In this document: positions 20,335 through 28,925 of the stretch, piece by piece | How positions within the stretch are numbered: position 1 is the first letter of the stretch | Layout: every line of letters starts with the position of its first letter | Assembly: GCF_025200715.1 (NCBI RefSeq) | Contig: NZ_CP104143.1 | Location: 1,054,001-1,118,000, forward strand | Direction: 5' to 3' | Length of the DNA stretch: 64,000 bases | From: Rhizobium sullae | GTDB taxonomy: Bacteria > Pseudomonadota > Alphaproteobacteria > Rhizobiales > Rhizobiaceae | Program-made: the position numbers and the translations under genes | The notes under the pieces: model-generated | The model's input: only the letters and a program-made list of their open reading frames with translations | Database searches by the model: none | Told to the model about the DNA's origin: nothing

Positions 20335-21746
20335 AAATGCCGAAGGCGATAGGCCTTGTCCATTTCATCGGCATCGGCGGCATCGGCATGAGCGGCATCG
20401 CCGAGGTGCTACACAATCTCGGCCACCGCGTGCAGGGATCGGACCAGGCCGACAGCGCAAACGTGCAGCGCCTGCGCGATAAGGGCATCGAAGTCTTCGT
20501 CGGGCACAGGGCGGAAAACCTGGGTGACGCCGAAGTCGTTGTCGTCTCGACCGCAATCAAGAAGAACAACCCGGAGCTTGTCGCCTCGCGAGAGAAGCTG
20601 CTGCCGGTGGTGCGCCGCGCCGAAATGCTTGCAGAACTGATGCGATTCCGCAATGCGATCGCCATCGGTGGCACGCATGGTAAGACGACGACGACATCGC
20701 TGGTCGCCACGCTGCTCGATGCGGGCGGGCTCGATCCGACTGTCATCAATGGTGGCATCATCAATGCCTACGGCACGAATGCCCGTATGGGCGAGGGCGA
20801 GTGGATGGTCGTCGAGGCCGACGAGTCGGACGGCACATTCCTGAAGCTTCCCGCCGATGTGGCGGTCGTGACGAATATCGATCCGGAACATCTCGACCAC
20901 TACGGCAATTTCGACGCCGTGCGCACCGCCTTCCGGCAGTTCGTCGAGAACGTACCCTTCTACGGCTTCGGCGTCATGTGCCTCGATCATCCGGAGGTGC
21001 AGGCTCTCGTCGGCCGCATTGAGGATCGCAAGGTCATTACCTATGGTGAAAATCCGCAGGCCGACGTGCGCTTCATGAATGTGCGCATCGACGGCGCACG
21101 GTCGATCTTCGACGTTGAAATCCGCCGCCGGCGCACGGGGCAAGTCATCAGGCTCGACAATCTCGTAATGCCGATGCCTGGTCGGCACAACATTTCGAAT
21201 GCGACGGCGGCGATTGCGGTCGCCAATCGTCTCGGCATTTCGAGCGTAGATATCGCAAAGGGGCTCGCCTCCTTTGGCGGCGTCAAGCGGCGCTTCACGC
21301 TGACCGGCGAATGGAACAGCGTGCAGATCTTTGATGATTACGGCCATCATCCGGTCGAGATCAAGGCCGTGCTGCGGGCCGCGCGCGAGGCCTGCAAGGG
21401 CAGGGTTATCGCCGTTCATCAGCCGCATCGCTACACACGCCTTTCCAGCTTGTTCGAAGAGTTCGCCGCCTGCTTCAACGATGCAGACAGCATTTTCCTT
21501 GCTCCGGTCTATGCCGCGGGTGAAGATCCGATCGAAGGCGTGGATTCTGAGGCGCTCATTTCGCGTATCAAGGCGGGCGGTCATCGCGATGCGCGTTTCC
21601 TTGCCAACCAGGAGCTTTTGCCGGAAATGGTCGCGGAGATTGCAAAGCCCGGCGATTTTGTGGTTCTGTTAGGTGCTGGGAATATAACTTACTGGGCAGC
21701 AGCGCTGCCAAAGCAACTGGAAGGTCTTTCGGGAAAGTCTGCATGA
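20331..21746 (+). CDS. murC: UDP-N-acetylmuramate:L-alanine ligase
   Basis: A 471-residue Mur ligase. The N-terminal [17 protein letters not shown] is the hallmark glycine-rich start, the ATP loop is [14 protein letters not shown], and [12 protein letters not shown] is the conserved acidic block. The C-terminal domain has [14 protein letters not shown]. It adds the first amino acid, L-Ala, to UDP-MurNAc made by MurB. The 4-base overlaps with murG before it and with murB after it indicate translational coupling. Confidence 0.97.
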   Translation: MKMPKAIGLVHFIGIGGIGMSGIAEVLHNLGHRVQGSDQADSANVQRLRDKGIEVFVGHRAENLGDAEVVVVSTAIKKNNPELVASREKLLPVVRRAEMLAELMRFRNAIAIGGTHGKTTTTSLVATLLDAGGLDPTVINGGIINAYGTNARMGEGEWMVVEADESDGTFLKLPADVAVVTNIDPEHLDHYGNFDAVRTAFRQFVENVPFYGFGVMCLDHPEVQALVGRIEDRKVITYGENPQADVRFMNVRIDGARSIFDVEIRRRRTGQVIRLDNLVMPMPGRHNISNATAAIAVANRLGISSVDIAKGLASFGGVKRRFTLTGEWNSVQIFDDYGHHPVEIKAVLRAAREACKGRVIAVHQPHRYTRLSSLFEEFAACFNDADSIFLAPVYAAGEDPIEGVDSEALISRIKAGGHRDARFLANQELLPEMVAEIAKPGDFVVLLGAGNITYWAAALPKQLEGLSGKSA

Positions 21747-22717
21747 AACAGGTGAATGGGGAAAAGCTTCTCGAGACTCTCGGAGAAGGCGTTAAGGACA
21801 TCCGCGGCCGCATCACGCCGGATGCCCCCATGGACCGTGTCACCTGGTTCCATGCAGGCGGCCTTGCCGAGCTGATGTTCCAGCCGCATGACGAGGCGGA
21901 CCTGATTGCCTTCCTGAAAATTCTTCCGAAGAGCGTGCCGTTGACGGTCGTCGGCGTCGGTTCGAATATTCTCGTACGCGATGGCGGCATTCCCGGCGTT
22001 GTGCTGCGCCTGTCGGCTAAGGGATTCGGTTCGGTTGAACTCGCGGGTGAGAATCGCATTCTCGCCGGCGCCATCTGCCCGGACAAGCATGTGGCTGCGA
22101 TGGCGATGGACAACGGCATCGGCGGCCTGCATTTCTTCTACGGCATCCCGGGCAGCATCGGCGGTGCGGCGCGCATGAACGCCGGCGCCAACGGCAGCGA
22201 GACCCGCGATCGCCTCGTCGAGGTCAATGCCATCGATCGCAAGGGCAACAAGGTCGTGCTGTCGAATGCGCAGATGGGATATTCCTACCGCCATTCCAAG
22301 GCTTCGCCCGATCTCATCTTCACCTCCGTGCTTTTCGAGGGCTATCCGGAGGATCGCGCGAAGATCCGCGCCGAGATGGATGCCGTGCGCAATCATCGCG
22401 AGACGGTGCAGCCGATCCGCGAAAGGACCGGCGGTTCAACCTTCAAGAACCCGGAGGGCCACTCGGCCTGGAAGCTGATCGACGAAGCGGGCTGCCGCGG
22501 TCTCGTCATCGGCGGCGCGCAGATGTCGTCGCTTCACTGCAATTTCATGATCAACATGGGGCAGGCGACGGGCTACGATCTCGAATATCTCGGCGAGCAG
22601 GTCCGCCGCGAGGTCTTCGAAAATTCCGGCATCAAGCTCGAATGGGAAATCAAGCGCCTCGGCGTCTTCATGCCAGGGCGCGAGGTGCGCCCGTTCCAGG
22701 GCGTGACAAGCGAGTAG
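21743..22717 (+). CDS. murB: UDP-N-acetylenolpyruvoylglucosamine reductase
   Basis: A 324-residue FAD enzyme that reduces UDP-GlcNAc-enolpyruvate to UDP-MurNAc with NADPH. FAD-contact blocks are [14 protein letters not shown] and [31 protein letters not shown] holds the catalytic serine region, typical of MurB. It is the last gene of the first part of the dcw cluster, coupled to murC by ATGA. In related rhizobia it is normally followed directly by ddl, but here a strong terminator and unrelated genes follow. Confidence 0.96.
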   Translation: MKQVNGEKLLETLGEGVKDIRGRITPDAPMDRVTWFHAGGLAELMFQPHDEADLIAFLKILPKSVPLTVVGVGSNILVRDGGIPGVVLRLSAKGFGSVELAGENRILAGAICPDKHVAAMAMDNGIGGLHFFYGIPGSIGGAARMNAGANGSETRDRLVEVNAIDRKGNKVVLSNAQMGYSYRHSKASPDLIFTSVLFEGYPEDRAKIRAEMDAVRNHRETVQPIRERTGGSTFKNPEGHSAWKLIDEAGCRGLVIGGAQMSSLHCNFMINMGQATGYDLEYLGEQVRREVFENSGIKLEWEIKRLGVFMPGREVRPFQGVTSE

Positions 22718-22760
22718 CTGCTATTCGCAGGAAAATTGCCACGCTGCGTGATAGAAATCA

Positions 22761-22795
22761 AAAAGCCGCGACGGGAAACCGTCGCGGCTTTTTTT
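22761..22795. terminator. Strong bidirectional intrinsic terminator after murB
   Basis: A perfect 10-bp stem, GCCGCGACGG (22765-22774) with CCGTCGCGGC (22779-22788), closes a GAAA tetraloop and is flanked by an A run on the left and seven Ts on the right. It can end murB transcription on the plus strand and the convergent transporter gene on the minus strand. Confidence 0.93.
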
Positions 22796-22816
22796 GAATT
22801 TCACAAGCAATCCGGA

Positions 22817-24121
22817 TCAGACGTCGTCGCGGCCGGATGCCAGGATGCAGATCAGCGTGATCACGGCAGCGAGGCCGAGATAGTAGCCGACATAGAGCAT
22901 GCCGTAGTTCGCCTGCAGCCAGGTGGCGATGTAGGGCGCCAGCGAGGCGCCGAAGATGCCGGCAAGGTTGAAGGTGATTGACGAGCCGGTGTAGCGCACT
23001 GGGGTCGGGAAGGGGGCCGCGAGCGCCGTGCCGATCAGGCCGTATGTCATGCCCATGAGTGCCATTGCGACAATGGCAAAAATGACGATGCTGCCTTCGC
23101 CGCCGGCCATCAGGCCAGGCAGGAAGAATGAGAAGATACCGATCAGGACCGTGGTGAGGATCAGCACTTCGCGGCGTCCGAATCGCTCAGCGAGCTTGCC
23201 GGCGATCGGGATGAAGATGCCGAAGGCCACTGAGCCGACGATCTGGATTTCCAGCGCGTCCAGGAACGGGATCTTCAGGACCTTGACGTTGTAGGATAGC
23301 AGATAGGCCGAGCCGATGTAGAAGAGCACGAAAGTGGCAAGCGCCACGAAGGTGCCGAGGAACAGGCTGCGCTTGTGCTTGCGGAAGAGCTCCGCGACCG
23401 GCACGGCAACGCGCTCATGCTTGTCGATCGCCCTCTGAAAGGCAGGCGTTTCGGTGATCGACAAGCGAACCCAGAGGCCAATGACGATCAGTACGATCGA
23501 GGCGATGAACGGAACGCGCCAGCCCCAGCTCAGAAGCGCCTCCTGCGAGATGACATGCAGCAGCAGCCAGAAGACGCTGGACGACAGGAAAAGGCCGACG
23601 GGTGCACCGAGCTGCGGGAACATGCCGTACCAGCTGCGCTTGCCTTCCGGCGCATTCTCGGTTGCAAGCAGAACGGCACCACCCCATTCGCCGCCAAGGC
23701 CGAAGCCCTGACCGAACCGGCATAGAGCGAGCAGAAGCGGCGCGACGACGCCGATCGATTCGTAGGAGGGCAGGAGACCGATGATGACCGTGGAGATACC
23801 CATGGTCAGGAGAGCGGCGACCAGCGTCGTCTTGCGGCCGATCCTGTCGCCGAAATGACCGAAGACCACAGCACCCAGCGGACGGGCGAAGAAGGCGATC
23901 GAGAAGGTGGCAAAGGAAGCGAGAAGGGCGGTGGTCGGATCGTTGTTCGGGAAGAACAGCGTCGGGAAGACCAGGACGGCTGCCGTCGCATAGACATAGA
24001 AATCAAAGAATTCGATCGTGGTGCCGACGAGGCTCGCGATCAGAACGCGCGCCGGGGAATTGACTTGCGCAATGTTCGATGAAGCGGAGGTCGGCGATAC
24101 GGGAGATATCGCGTCAGACAT
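22817..24121 (-). CDS. MFS transporter, metabolite:H+ symporter (MHS) type
   Basis: A 434-residue, 12-segment Major Facilitator. The N-terminal GTTIEFFDFYVYATAAVLVF, the loop FGHFGDRIGRKTTL and GQGFGLGGEWGGAVLLATE mark the metabolite:H+ symporter subfamily (KgtP/ProP/ShiA relatives). It imports a small organic solute, perhaps an organic acid or osmolyte; the substrate cannot be assigned. It runs against the dcw direction and faces a decayed lysR gene across a 138-base gap, the classic layout of a LysR-regulated transporter. It interrupts the murB-ddl junction. Confidence 0.9.
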   Translation of the reverse strand: MSDAISPVSPTSASSNIAQVNSPARVLIASLVGTTIEFFDFYVYATAAVLVFPTLFFPNNDPTTALLASFATFSIAFFARPLGAVVFGHFGDRIGRKTTLVAALLTMGISTVIIGLLPSYESIGVVAPLLLALCRFGQGFGLGGEWGGAVLLATENAPEGKRSWYGMFPQLGAPVGLFLSSSVFWLLLHVISQEALLSWGWRVPFIASIVLIVIGLWVRLSITETPAFQRAIDKHERVAVPVAELFRKHKRSLFLGTFVALATFVLFYIGSAYLLSYNVKVLKIPFLDALEIQIVGSVAFGIFIPIAGKLAERFGRREVLILTTVLIGIFSFFLPGLMAGGEGSIVIFAIVAMALMGMTYGLIGTALAAPFPTPVRYTGSSITFNLAGIFGASLAPYIATWLQANYGMLYVGYYLGLAAVITLICILASGRDDV

Positions 24122-24228
24122 TTTTATTCCATTCGGGATTTATCAGGAGCACCCTTGGGTCGAAGGGGTCTTAGAACACTATTGCGTTGAACATGTAAAT
24201 TCTATCTGCGTGCGCATCAAGTGAGATA

Positions 24229-24247
24229 CTATCTGGAATATAGATAG
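24229..24247. promoter_or_regulatory. LysR-type operator (ATC-N9-GAT) between transporter and lysR remnant
   Basis: A near-perfect inverted repeat: CTATCT (24229-24234), 7 bases, AGATAG (24242-24247). It contains ATC-N9-GAT (24231-24245), the classic LysR-family recognition pattern, a form of T-N11-A. It lies just before the broken lysR gene and about 108 bases from the transporter start, as expected for a shared control region. Confidence 0.6.
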
Positions 24248-24259
24248 ATCTCCGCTTTC

Positions 24260-24480
24260 ATGGGTCAGTTGGAGACCTTCGTTGCCGCCGAACATGGTCG
24301 CTCTCTGCTATGGGCCGGGCTTTACAAAAGGCGCCGTCAGCACTCAGGCTGCAAGAAACTCGAGGAGGATCTTGGTCTCAAGCTGTTCGACCGATCAGGA
24401 CGCAATCCAGCACTCACTTCAACCGGTGAACGGCTCCTGCTTGAAGCCAAGGTGACCCTTGGACCGTCGAGAGCACCTGA
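24260..24480 (+). pseudogene. Decayed LysR-family regulator, N-terminal HTH fragment
   Basis: The frame begins MGQLETFVA and later reads KKLEEDLGLKLFDRSGRNP and ALTSTGERLLLEA, which is the wing and linker of a LysR helix-turn-helix. Between about 24290 and 24350 the reading frame slips. In the neighbouring frame the DNA encodes SLSAMGRALQKAPSA, matching the missing HTH helix, so at least two small compensating deletions have occurred. After about 24465 the homology stops and no effector-binding domain is present. It was once the divergent regulator of the MHS transporter. The whole gene is now non-functional. Confidence 0.8.
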
Positions 24481-24711
24481 TCAGTGCCGCCAGCCTCAGA
24501 TGTTCCAGACTCCTTCAATACGCAATTTCAATTCCGCAAACGCCGAATGAGCAGGAAAGTGATGAAATCCGATACGCCGGCACCCAATGATTTCTTCTCG
24601 CGCATCATGGTCCAGCCGTGTGGGCCGCTACCCAAAATTGAAGGCATTGACGCGAATCGCTTTCAAGCGGCGTCTTCGTTCTCTCTCTGGTTGAGAGCGA
24701 AGGAGGAAAAT
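24481..24711. other. Region between lysR remnant and aqpZ
   Basis: A frame open across this stretch shows no recognisable protein. It probably holds the aqpZ promoter. CTCTCTCTGGTTGAGAGCGA just before the AGGAGG site can form a small hairpin. Nothing else is seen. Confidence 0.4.
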
Positions 24712-25398
24712 ATGCAGAAAAGTCTTATTGCAGAGTTTTTGGGAACGTTCTGGCTGGTCTTCGGCGGATGCGGCAGCGCCGTTCTTGCCGCGGCCTTTCC
24801 GGAACTTGGTATCGGTTTTACTGGTGTCTCATTGGCGTTCGGTCTGACCGTTCTGACGATGGCTTACGCCGTGGGCGGCATTTCCGGCGGACATTTCAAT
24901 CCGGCTGTTTCCATAGGCCTTGCTGTTGCTGGCCGATTCCCGGTGGGACGCCTCATTCCTTACATCGTCGTGCAGGTGATCGGCGCCATTGCGGCGGCCG
25001 CGCTCCTCTATCTCGTTGCGAGCGGCAAGGCCGGTTTTGAATTGGGAGGCTTTGCCTCGAACGGTTATGGCGAGCATTCTCCGGGCGGCTATTCACTGAT
25101 CTCGGCATTGGTCATCGAAGTCGTGCTGACGCTGTTCTTCCTGATCGTCATCCTGGGTTCGACGCATGGCAGGGCACCTGCGGGCTTCGCACCGCTTGCG
25201 ATCGGCCTGGCGCTGACGTTGATCCACCTGATCTCGATCCCGGTGACGAACACCTCCGTCAATCCTGCGCGTTCGACTGGTCAGGCTCTTTTTGTCGGCG
25301 GTTGGGCTCTGCAGCAGCTTTGGCTTTTCTGGCTGGCGCCGATTGTCGGCGGCGCGCTTGGAGGGCTTGTCTGGAAACTGCTCGACAAGGACGACTGA
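24712..25398 (+). CDS. aqpZ: Aquaporin Z
   Basis: A 228-residue MIP channel with six membrane segments and two NPA half-helices, at Asn63 (GGHFNPAVS) and Asn184 (SVNPARS). The selectivity-filter residues align with water-specific AqpZ: Phe43, His172, Thr181 and Arg187. Water rather than glycerol transport is therefore inferred. It is located in the inner membrane. The start at 24712 has AGGAGG (24701-24706) at good spacing; longer frames upstream are not coding. It is a single gene with its own terminator, placed inside the split dcw cluster. Confidence 0.95.
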   Translation: MQKSLIAEFLGTFWLVFGGCGSAVLAAAFPELGIGFTGVSLAFGLTVLTMAYAVGGISGGHFNPAVSIGLAVAGRFPVGRLIPYIVVQVIGAIAAAALLYLVASGKAGFELGGFASNGYGEHSPGGYSLISALVIEVVLTLFFLIVILGSTHGRAPAGFAPLAIGLALTLIHLISIPVTNTSVNPARSTGQALFVGGWALQQLWLFWLAPIVGGALGGLVWKLLDKDD

Positions 25399-25424
25399 GG
25401 GCGGCCTTCACGGTCTATCCAGCA

Positions 25425-25455
25425 AACCCGCACGGACCATCTGTGCGGGTTTTTT
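25425..25455 (+). terminator. Intrinsic terminator of aqpZ
   Basis: A 9-bp stem, AACCCGCAC (25425-25433) with GTGCGGGTT (25443-25451), is followed by a T run. It lies 27 bases after the aqpZ stop. Confidence 0.85.
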
Positions 25456-25586
25456 CACGTTGTGAACGAACTTCAGCATGTTGCCGCAACGTGCTGATTG
25501 GAGTCGCAAGCTCCTCCGCGCCGCTGACTCCAGGAAGAGGTCGAGAACTCTCCAAAAGGCTTCGGTTAATAAAAGTAAACACTTCA

Positions 25587-25594
25587 TTAACCAT
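25587..25594 (+). promoter_or_regulatory. Candidate CtrA half-site upstream of ddl-ftsQAZ
   Basis: TTAACCAT lies 101 bases before the ddl start, in an AT-rich stretch that also has GTTAATAAAAGTAAAC (from 25565). TTAACCAT is the sequence reported for the cell-cycle regulator CtrA in Sinorhizobium. The match is exact, but an 8-mer alone is weak evidence. Confidence 0.4.
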
Positions 25595-25694
25595 AATGTT
25601 GTCATATCGCTCCCATGTCTGAAGCGAAGCGGATTCGCGGGCAAGCTTGGTGCAAGCCTCGAAAATCAGGCTGAGATTTATTTTGGGGGTATGT

Positions 25695-26621
25695 ATGAGT
25701 CGCAAGCATGTTGCTGTCCTGATGGGCGGATTTTCCTCGGAGCGGCCGGTGAGCCTGTCTTCGGGAACGGCTTGCGCGGACGCTCTCGAAGGTGAGGGCT
25801 TCCAGGTTACGCGGATCGATGTCGATCGCGATATTTCCGCGAAGCTCGCGGCGCTTCGTCCCGATGCCGCCTTCAATGCGTTGCATGGCCCCTTCGGCGA
25901 GGATGGCACCATTCAGGGCATCCTCGAATATCTCGAAATTCCCTATACGCATTCCGGCGTTCTTGCCTCGGCGCTTGCGATGGACAAGGGCAAGGCCAAG
26001 GGGGTTGCCGCAGCGGCCGGTATTCCTGTGGCGCAATCGGAAGTCATCAATCGTTTCGCCTTTCCGGCCGAGCACCCGATGAAGCCGCCTTATGTCGTGA
26101 AGCCTGTCCGGGAAGGCTCCAGCTTCGGTGTCGTGATCGTTCAGGAGGATCAGGCGCATCCGCCGCAGATCATCAGCTCACCGGAGTGGCGCTATGGCGA
26201 GGAGGTCATCGTCGAGCGGTATGTCTATGGGCGGGAGCTCACATGCGGCGTCATGGGCGACAAAGCTCTCGGCGTGACCGAAGTGGTGCCGCAGGGCCAC
26301 AACTTCTATGACTATGATGCGAAGTACGCTGCCGGCGGCTCAAAACATGTCATCCCGGCGAAAATTTCACCGAATATTTACCAAAAAATACAAACATTGG
26401 CACTAAGGGCGCATCAAGCAATTGGTTGTCGCGGGGTTAGTCGGTCCGACTTCCGTTATGACGACCGGTTCTCCGAAGATGGTGAAGTTATCTGGCTGGA
26501 AGTGAATACTCAGCCGGGCATGACGCCAACCTCACTTGTGCCTGAAATGGCCGGCCATGCCGGTTATTCCTTTGGTGAATTCTTGCGTTGGATGGTGGAG
26601 GACGCTTCTTGTTCTCGTTGA
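25695..26621 (+). CDS. ddl: D-alanine:D-alanine ligase
   Basis: A 308-residue ATP-grasp enzyme making D-Ala-D-Ala, the substrate of MurF. Conserved parts are [14 protein letters not shown] near the N-terminus, [16 protein letters not shown], the ATP-grasp region [15 protein letters not shown], and the C-terminal [15 protein letters not shown] with metal ligands. The start at 25695 (MSRKHVAV) has GGGGG a few bases before. Bases of about 26358-26448 are strikingly AT-rich with rare codons (ATA, CTA, AGG), unlike the rest of the gene. The end overlaps ftsQ by 13 bases. It begins the second part of the dcw cluster. Confidence 0.96.
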   Translation: MSRKHVAVLMGGFSSERPVSLSSGTACADALEGEGFQVTRIDVDRDISAKLAALRPDAAFNALHGPFGEDGTIQGILEYLEIPYTHSGVLASALAMDKGKAKGVAAAAGIPVAQSEVINRFAFPAEHPMKPPYVVKPVREGSSFGVVIVQEDQAHPPQIISSPEWRYGEEVIVERYVYGRELTCGVMGDKALGVTEVVPQGHNFYDYDAKYAAGGSKHVIPAKISPNIYQKIQTLALRAHQAIGCRGVSRSDFRYDDRFSEDGEVIWLEVNTQPGMTPTSLVPEMAGHAGYSFGEFLRWMVEDASCSR

Positions 26622-27541
26622 CGGTTAAAAGGATGGGGCGCCCGAGCCGTCAACCGAGCATCGCTCTTGCTGAGGGCGATGGGCGGATGATTCTCCCGCG
26701 TCCGCTGCGCCGCGTCGTGCGCTTCCTCGTCAGTCTCGGAACTGGCCGTATCCACATTCCCGCGCATACCGGGACGATTTCTGCGCTCGCATTCCTTGCG
26801 GCGACCGGTCTCTACGGCATGTCGCTCGGCGGCCATACGGAAACGGTCGCGCAGGCGGCGACCACGGCTGCCGGTTTCGCGATCGAGGATGTGAAGGTTT
26901 CCGGCAATTCGGAAACCTCCGAGATCGAGATCTTTGAACTCCTTGGCCTAGACGGAACGACGTCGCTGGTGGCGCTCGATGTCGATGCTGCGCGCCGGAA
27001 GATCGTCAAGCTTCCCTGGGTCGAAAGCGTCGAGGTCCGGAAGATTTATCCGAAGACGATCGAGGTTAAGCTCAAGGAGCGCCAGGCCTATGCGATCTGG
27101 CAGCACGGACAGGAGCTTTCGCTGATCGAACGGAATGGCAGCGTCATTGCGCCGCTTCGCGACAACAAGTTTTCGACGCTGCCGCTCGTTGTCGGCCGCG
27201 ATGCAGAAAGTGCTGCGGCTTCGCTCGAGGGCGAGTTCTCGAAATGGCCCGACATTACGTCGCGCGTCAAAGCTTACGTCTGGGTCTCCGGCCGCCGCTG
27301 GGACCTGCATATGGATAACGGCGTGGTCGTGAAGCTGCCGTCCGAGGATGTCGATCAGGCGCTCGCCAGGCTCTCGAAATTCAACAAGGAACAGGATCTT
27401 CTGGCGCGCGACATCGCAGCCGTCGATCTCAGGCTGGTGGACAGGACTGCGATCCAACTGACCCCGGATGCCATTGCGCGCCGGCAGGTCGTTCTCGATC
27501 AGCGGACCAAGGATTTGAAGAAGGCGGGGCAGAATATATGA
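26609..27541 (+). CDS. ftsQ: Cell division protein FtsQ
   Basis: A 310-residue bitopic protein. There is a basic cytoplasmic tail and a membrane segment around residues 55-75 ([19 protein letters not shown]). A POTRA domain follows ([20 protein letters not shown], then [18 protein letters not shown]) and then the FtsQ/DivIB beta domain. FtsQ links FtsL/FtsB to the divisome in the periplasm. I place the start at TTG 26609 (MFSLTVKR) because GGAGG lies seven bases upstream. An ATG at 26588 in the same frame would be deeper inside ddl. The stop overlaps ftsA by 4 bases. Confidence 0.94.
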   Translation: MFSLTVKRMGRPSRQPSIALAEGDGRMILPRPLRRVVRFLVSLGTGRIHIPAHTGTISALAFLAATGLYGMSLGGHTETVAQAATTAAGFAIEDVKVSGNSETSEIEIFELLGLDGTTSLVALDVDAARRKIVKLPWVESVEVRKIYPKTIEVKLKERQAYAIWQHGQELSLIERNGSVIAPLRDNKFSTLPLVVGRDAESAAASLEGEFSKWPDITSRVKAYVWVSGRRWDLHMDNGVVVKLPSEDVDQALARLSKFNKEQDLLARDIAAVDLRLVDRTAIQLTPDAIARRQVVLDQRTKDLKKAGQNI

Positions 27542-28869
27542 GCTTGTTCGGTTCGTCCCATTTCGGATTGCCGCGCCTGAAGCCGCTTTCGTCGAAGCGG
27601 TCGCACATCGTTTCGGTGCTCGATATCGGCTCGACTAAGGTCGTTTGCATGATCGGCCGCCTGACGCCTCGCGAAGAGAGCGCAATCCTTCCGGGCCGCA
27701 CGCACGATATCGAAATCATCGGCATCGGCCACCAGCGCTCCCGCGGCATCAAGACCGGTGTCATCGCTGATCTCGATGCGCTCGAAGGCGTTATCCGGCT
27801 CGCCGTCGATGCGGCCGAGCGTATGGCGGGCCTGACCGTCGAAAGCCTGATCGTCAATCTGACGGCCGGCCGTCTCGGCAGCGACATCTATACGGCGACG
27901 ATCGATCTCGGCGGCCAGGAAGTCGAGCTGAACGATCTCAAGAAAGTGCTTGCCGCAGCCTGCCAGCAGTCGCTGCGCCAGGATCGCGCTGTGCTGCATT
28001 CTCTCGCAACCGGCTTCTCGCTCGACGGCGAACGCGGCATCCGCGACCCGCTGGCGATGTACGGCGATGAGCTTGGCGTCGACATGCATGTCGTGACTGC
28101 CGAACGCGCCGCGTTAAAGAACCTCGAGCTCAGCGTCAATCGCGCGCATCTCTCCGTCGAGGGCATTGTTGCTACGCCTTATGCTTCCGGTCTTGCAGCA
28201 CTCGTCGACGACGAGGTCGAACTCGGCTGCTGTGCGATCGATATGGGCGGCGGGGCGACGACGATCTCGGTCTTTGCCGAAGGCAAGCTCGTTCACACGG
28301 ATGCCGTCGGTCTTGGGGGCCTTCATGTCACGACCGATCTGGCGCGCGGCCTTTCGACCCGTATCGAAGACGCAGAGCGCCTGAAGGTGGTTCACGCTTC
28401 GGCGTTCTCGAACTCCTCCGACGAACGCGAGCTCATCTCGATCCCACCGATCGGCGAAGACGAGCGCGATCAGCCGACGCAGGTGCCGCGCGCGCTCGTT
28501 TCGCGCATCGTTGGTGCACGCATCGAGGAAACGATGGAATTGATCCGCGACCGGATCCAGCGTTCAGGCTTCAGCCCGATCGTCGGCAAGCGCGTCGTGC
28601 TGACAGGCGGCGCAAGCCAGCTCACCGGCCTTGCGGAAGTGGCGCGGCGCATTCTTGCGCGCAACGTCCGCATCGGCCGTCCGATGGGTGTCTCGGGCCT
28701 GCCGACGGCAGCCAAGGGTCCGGCCTTTTCGACGGCGGTCGGCCTGATGATCTATCCGCAGGTCGCGGACATGGAAACACATGCGTCACAGAGCGGCCTG
28801 CTCATGTCGCTTGGGGGTAATAACAGCCGCATCGCCCGCATGGGCCAGTGGCTGAAGGAAAGCTTCTGA
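27538..28869 (+). CDS. ftsA: Cell division protein FtsA
   Basis: A 443-residue actin-like ATPase that tethers FtsZ to the membrane. VLDIGSTKVVCMIGR is the phosphate-1 loop, and CAIDMGGGATTISVF is the phosphate-2 loop. VVLTGGASQLTGL is the adenosine motif. The C-terminal MGQWLKESF is a short amphipathic helix suited to membrane binding. The region GIKTGVIADLDAL belongs to the SHS2/1C domain specific to FtsA. The start overlaps the ftsQ stop (ATGA). Confidence 0.97.
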   Translation: MSLFGSSHFGLPRLKPLSSKRSHIVSVLDIGSTKVVCMIGRLTPREESAILPGRTHDIEIIGIGHQRSRGIKTGVIADLDALEGVIRLAVDAAERMAGLTVESLIVNLTAGRLGSDIYTATIDLGGQEVELNDLKKVLAAACQQSLRQDRAVLHSLATGFSLDGERGIRDPLAMYGDELGVDMHVVTAERAALKNLELSVNRAHLSVEGIVATPYASGLAALVDDEVELGCCAIDMGGGATTISVFAEGKLVHTDAVGLGGLHVTTDLARGLSTRIEDAERLKVVHASAFSNSSDERELISIPPIGEDERDQPTQVPRALVSRIVGARIEETMELIRDRIQRSGFSPIVGKRVVLTGGASQLTGLAEVARRILARNVRIGRPMGVSGLPTAAKGPAFSTAVGLMIYPQVADMETHASQSGLLMSLGGNNSRIARMGQWLKESF

Positions 28870-28925
28870 AATTGAGTGAATTGGCCGGCGTGGCGATGCG
28901 GCCATAGAGAGAAGGAACGGGTAAC

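Noticed and set aside
24484..24711. N-terminal extension of AqpZ from 24484
   Set aside because: The extension is hydrophilic and unlike aquaporins. AGGAGG at 24701 fixes the start at 24712.
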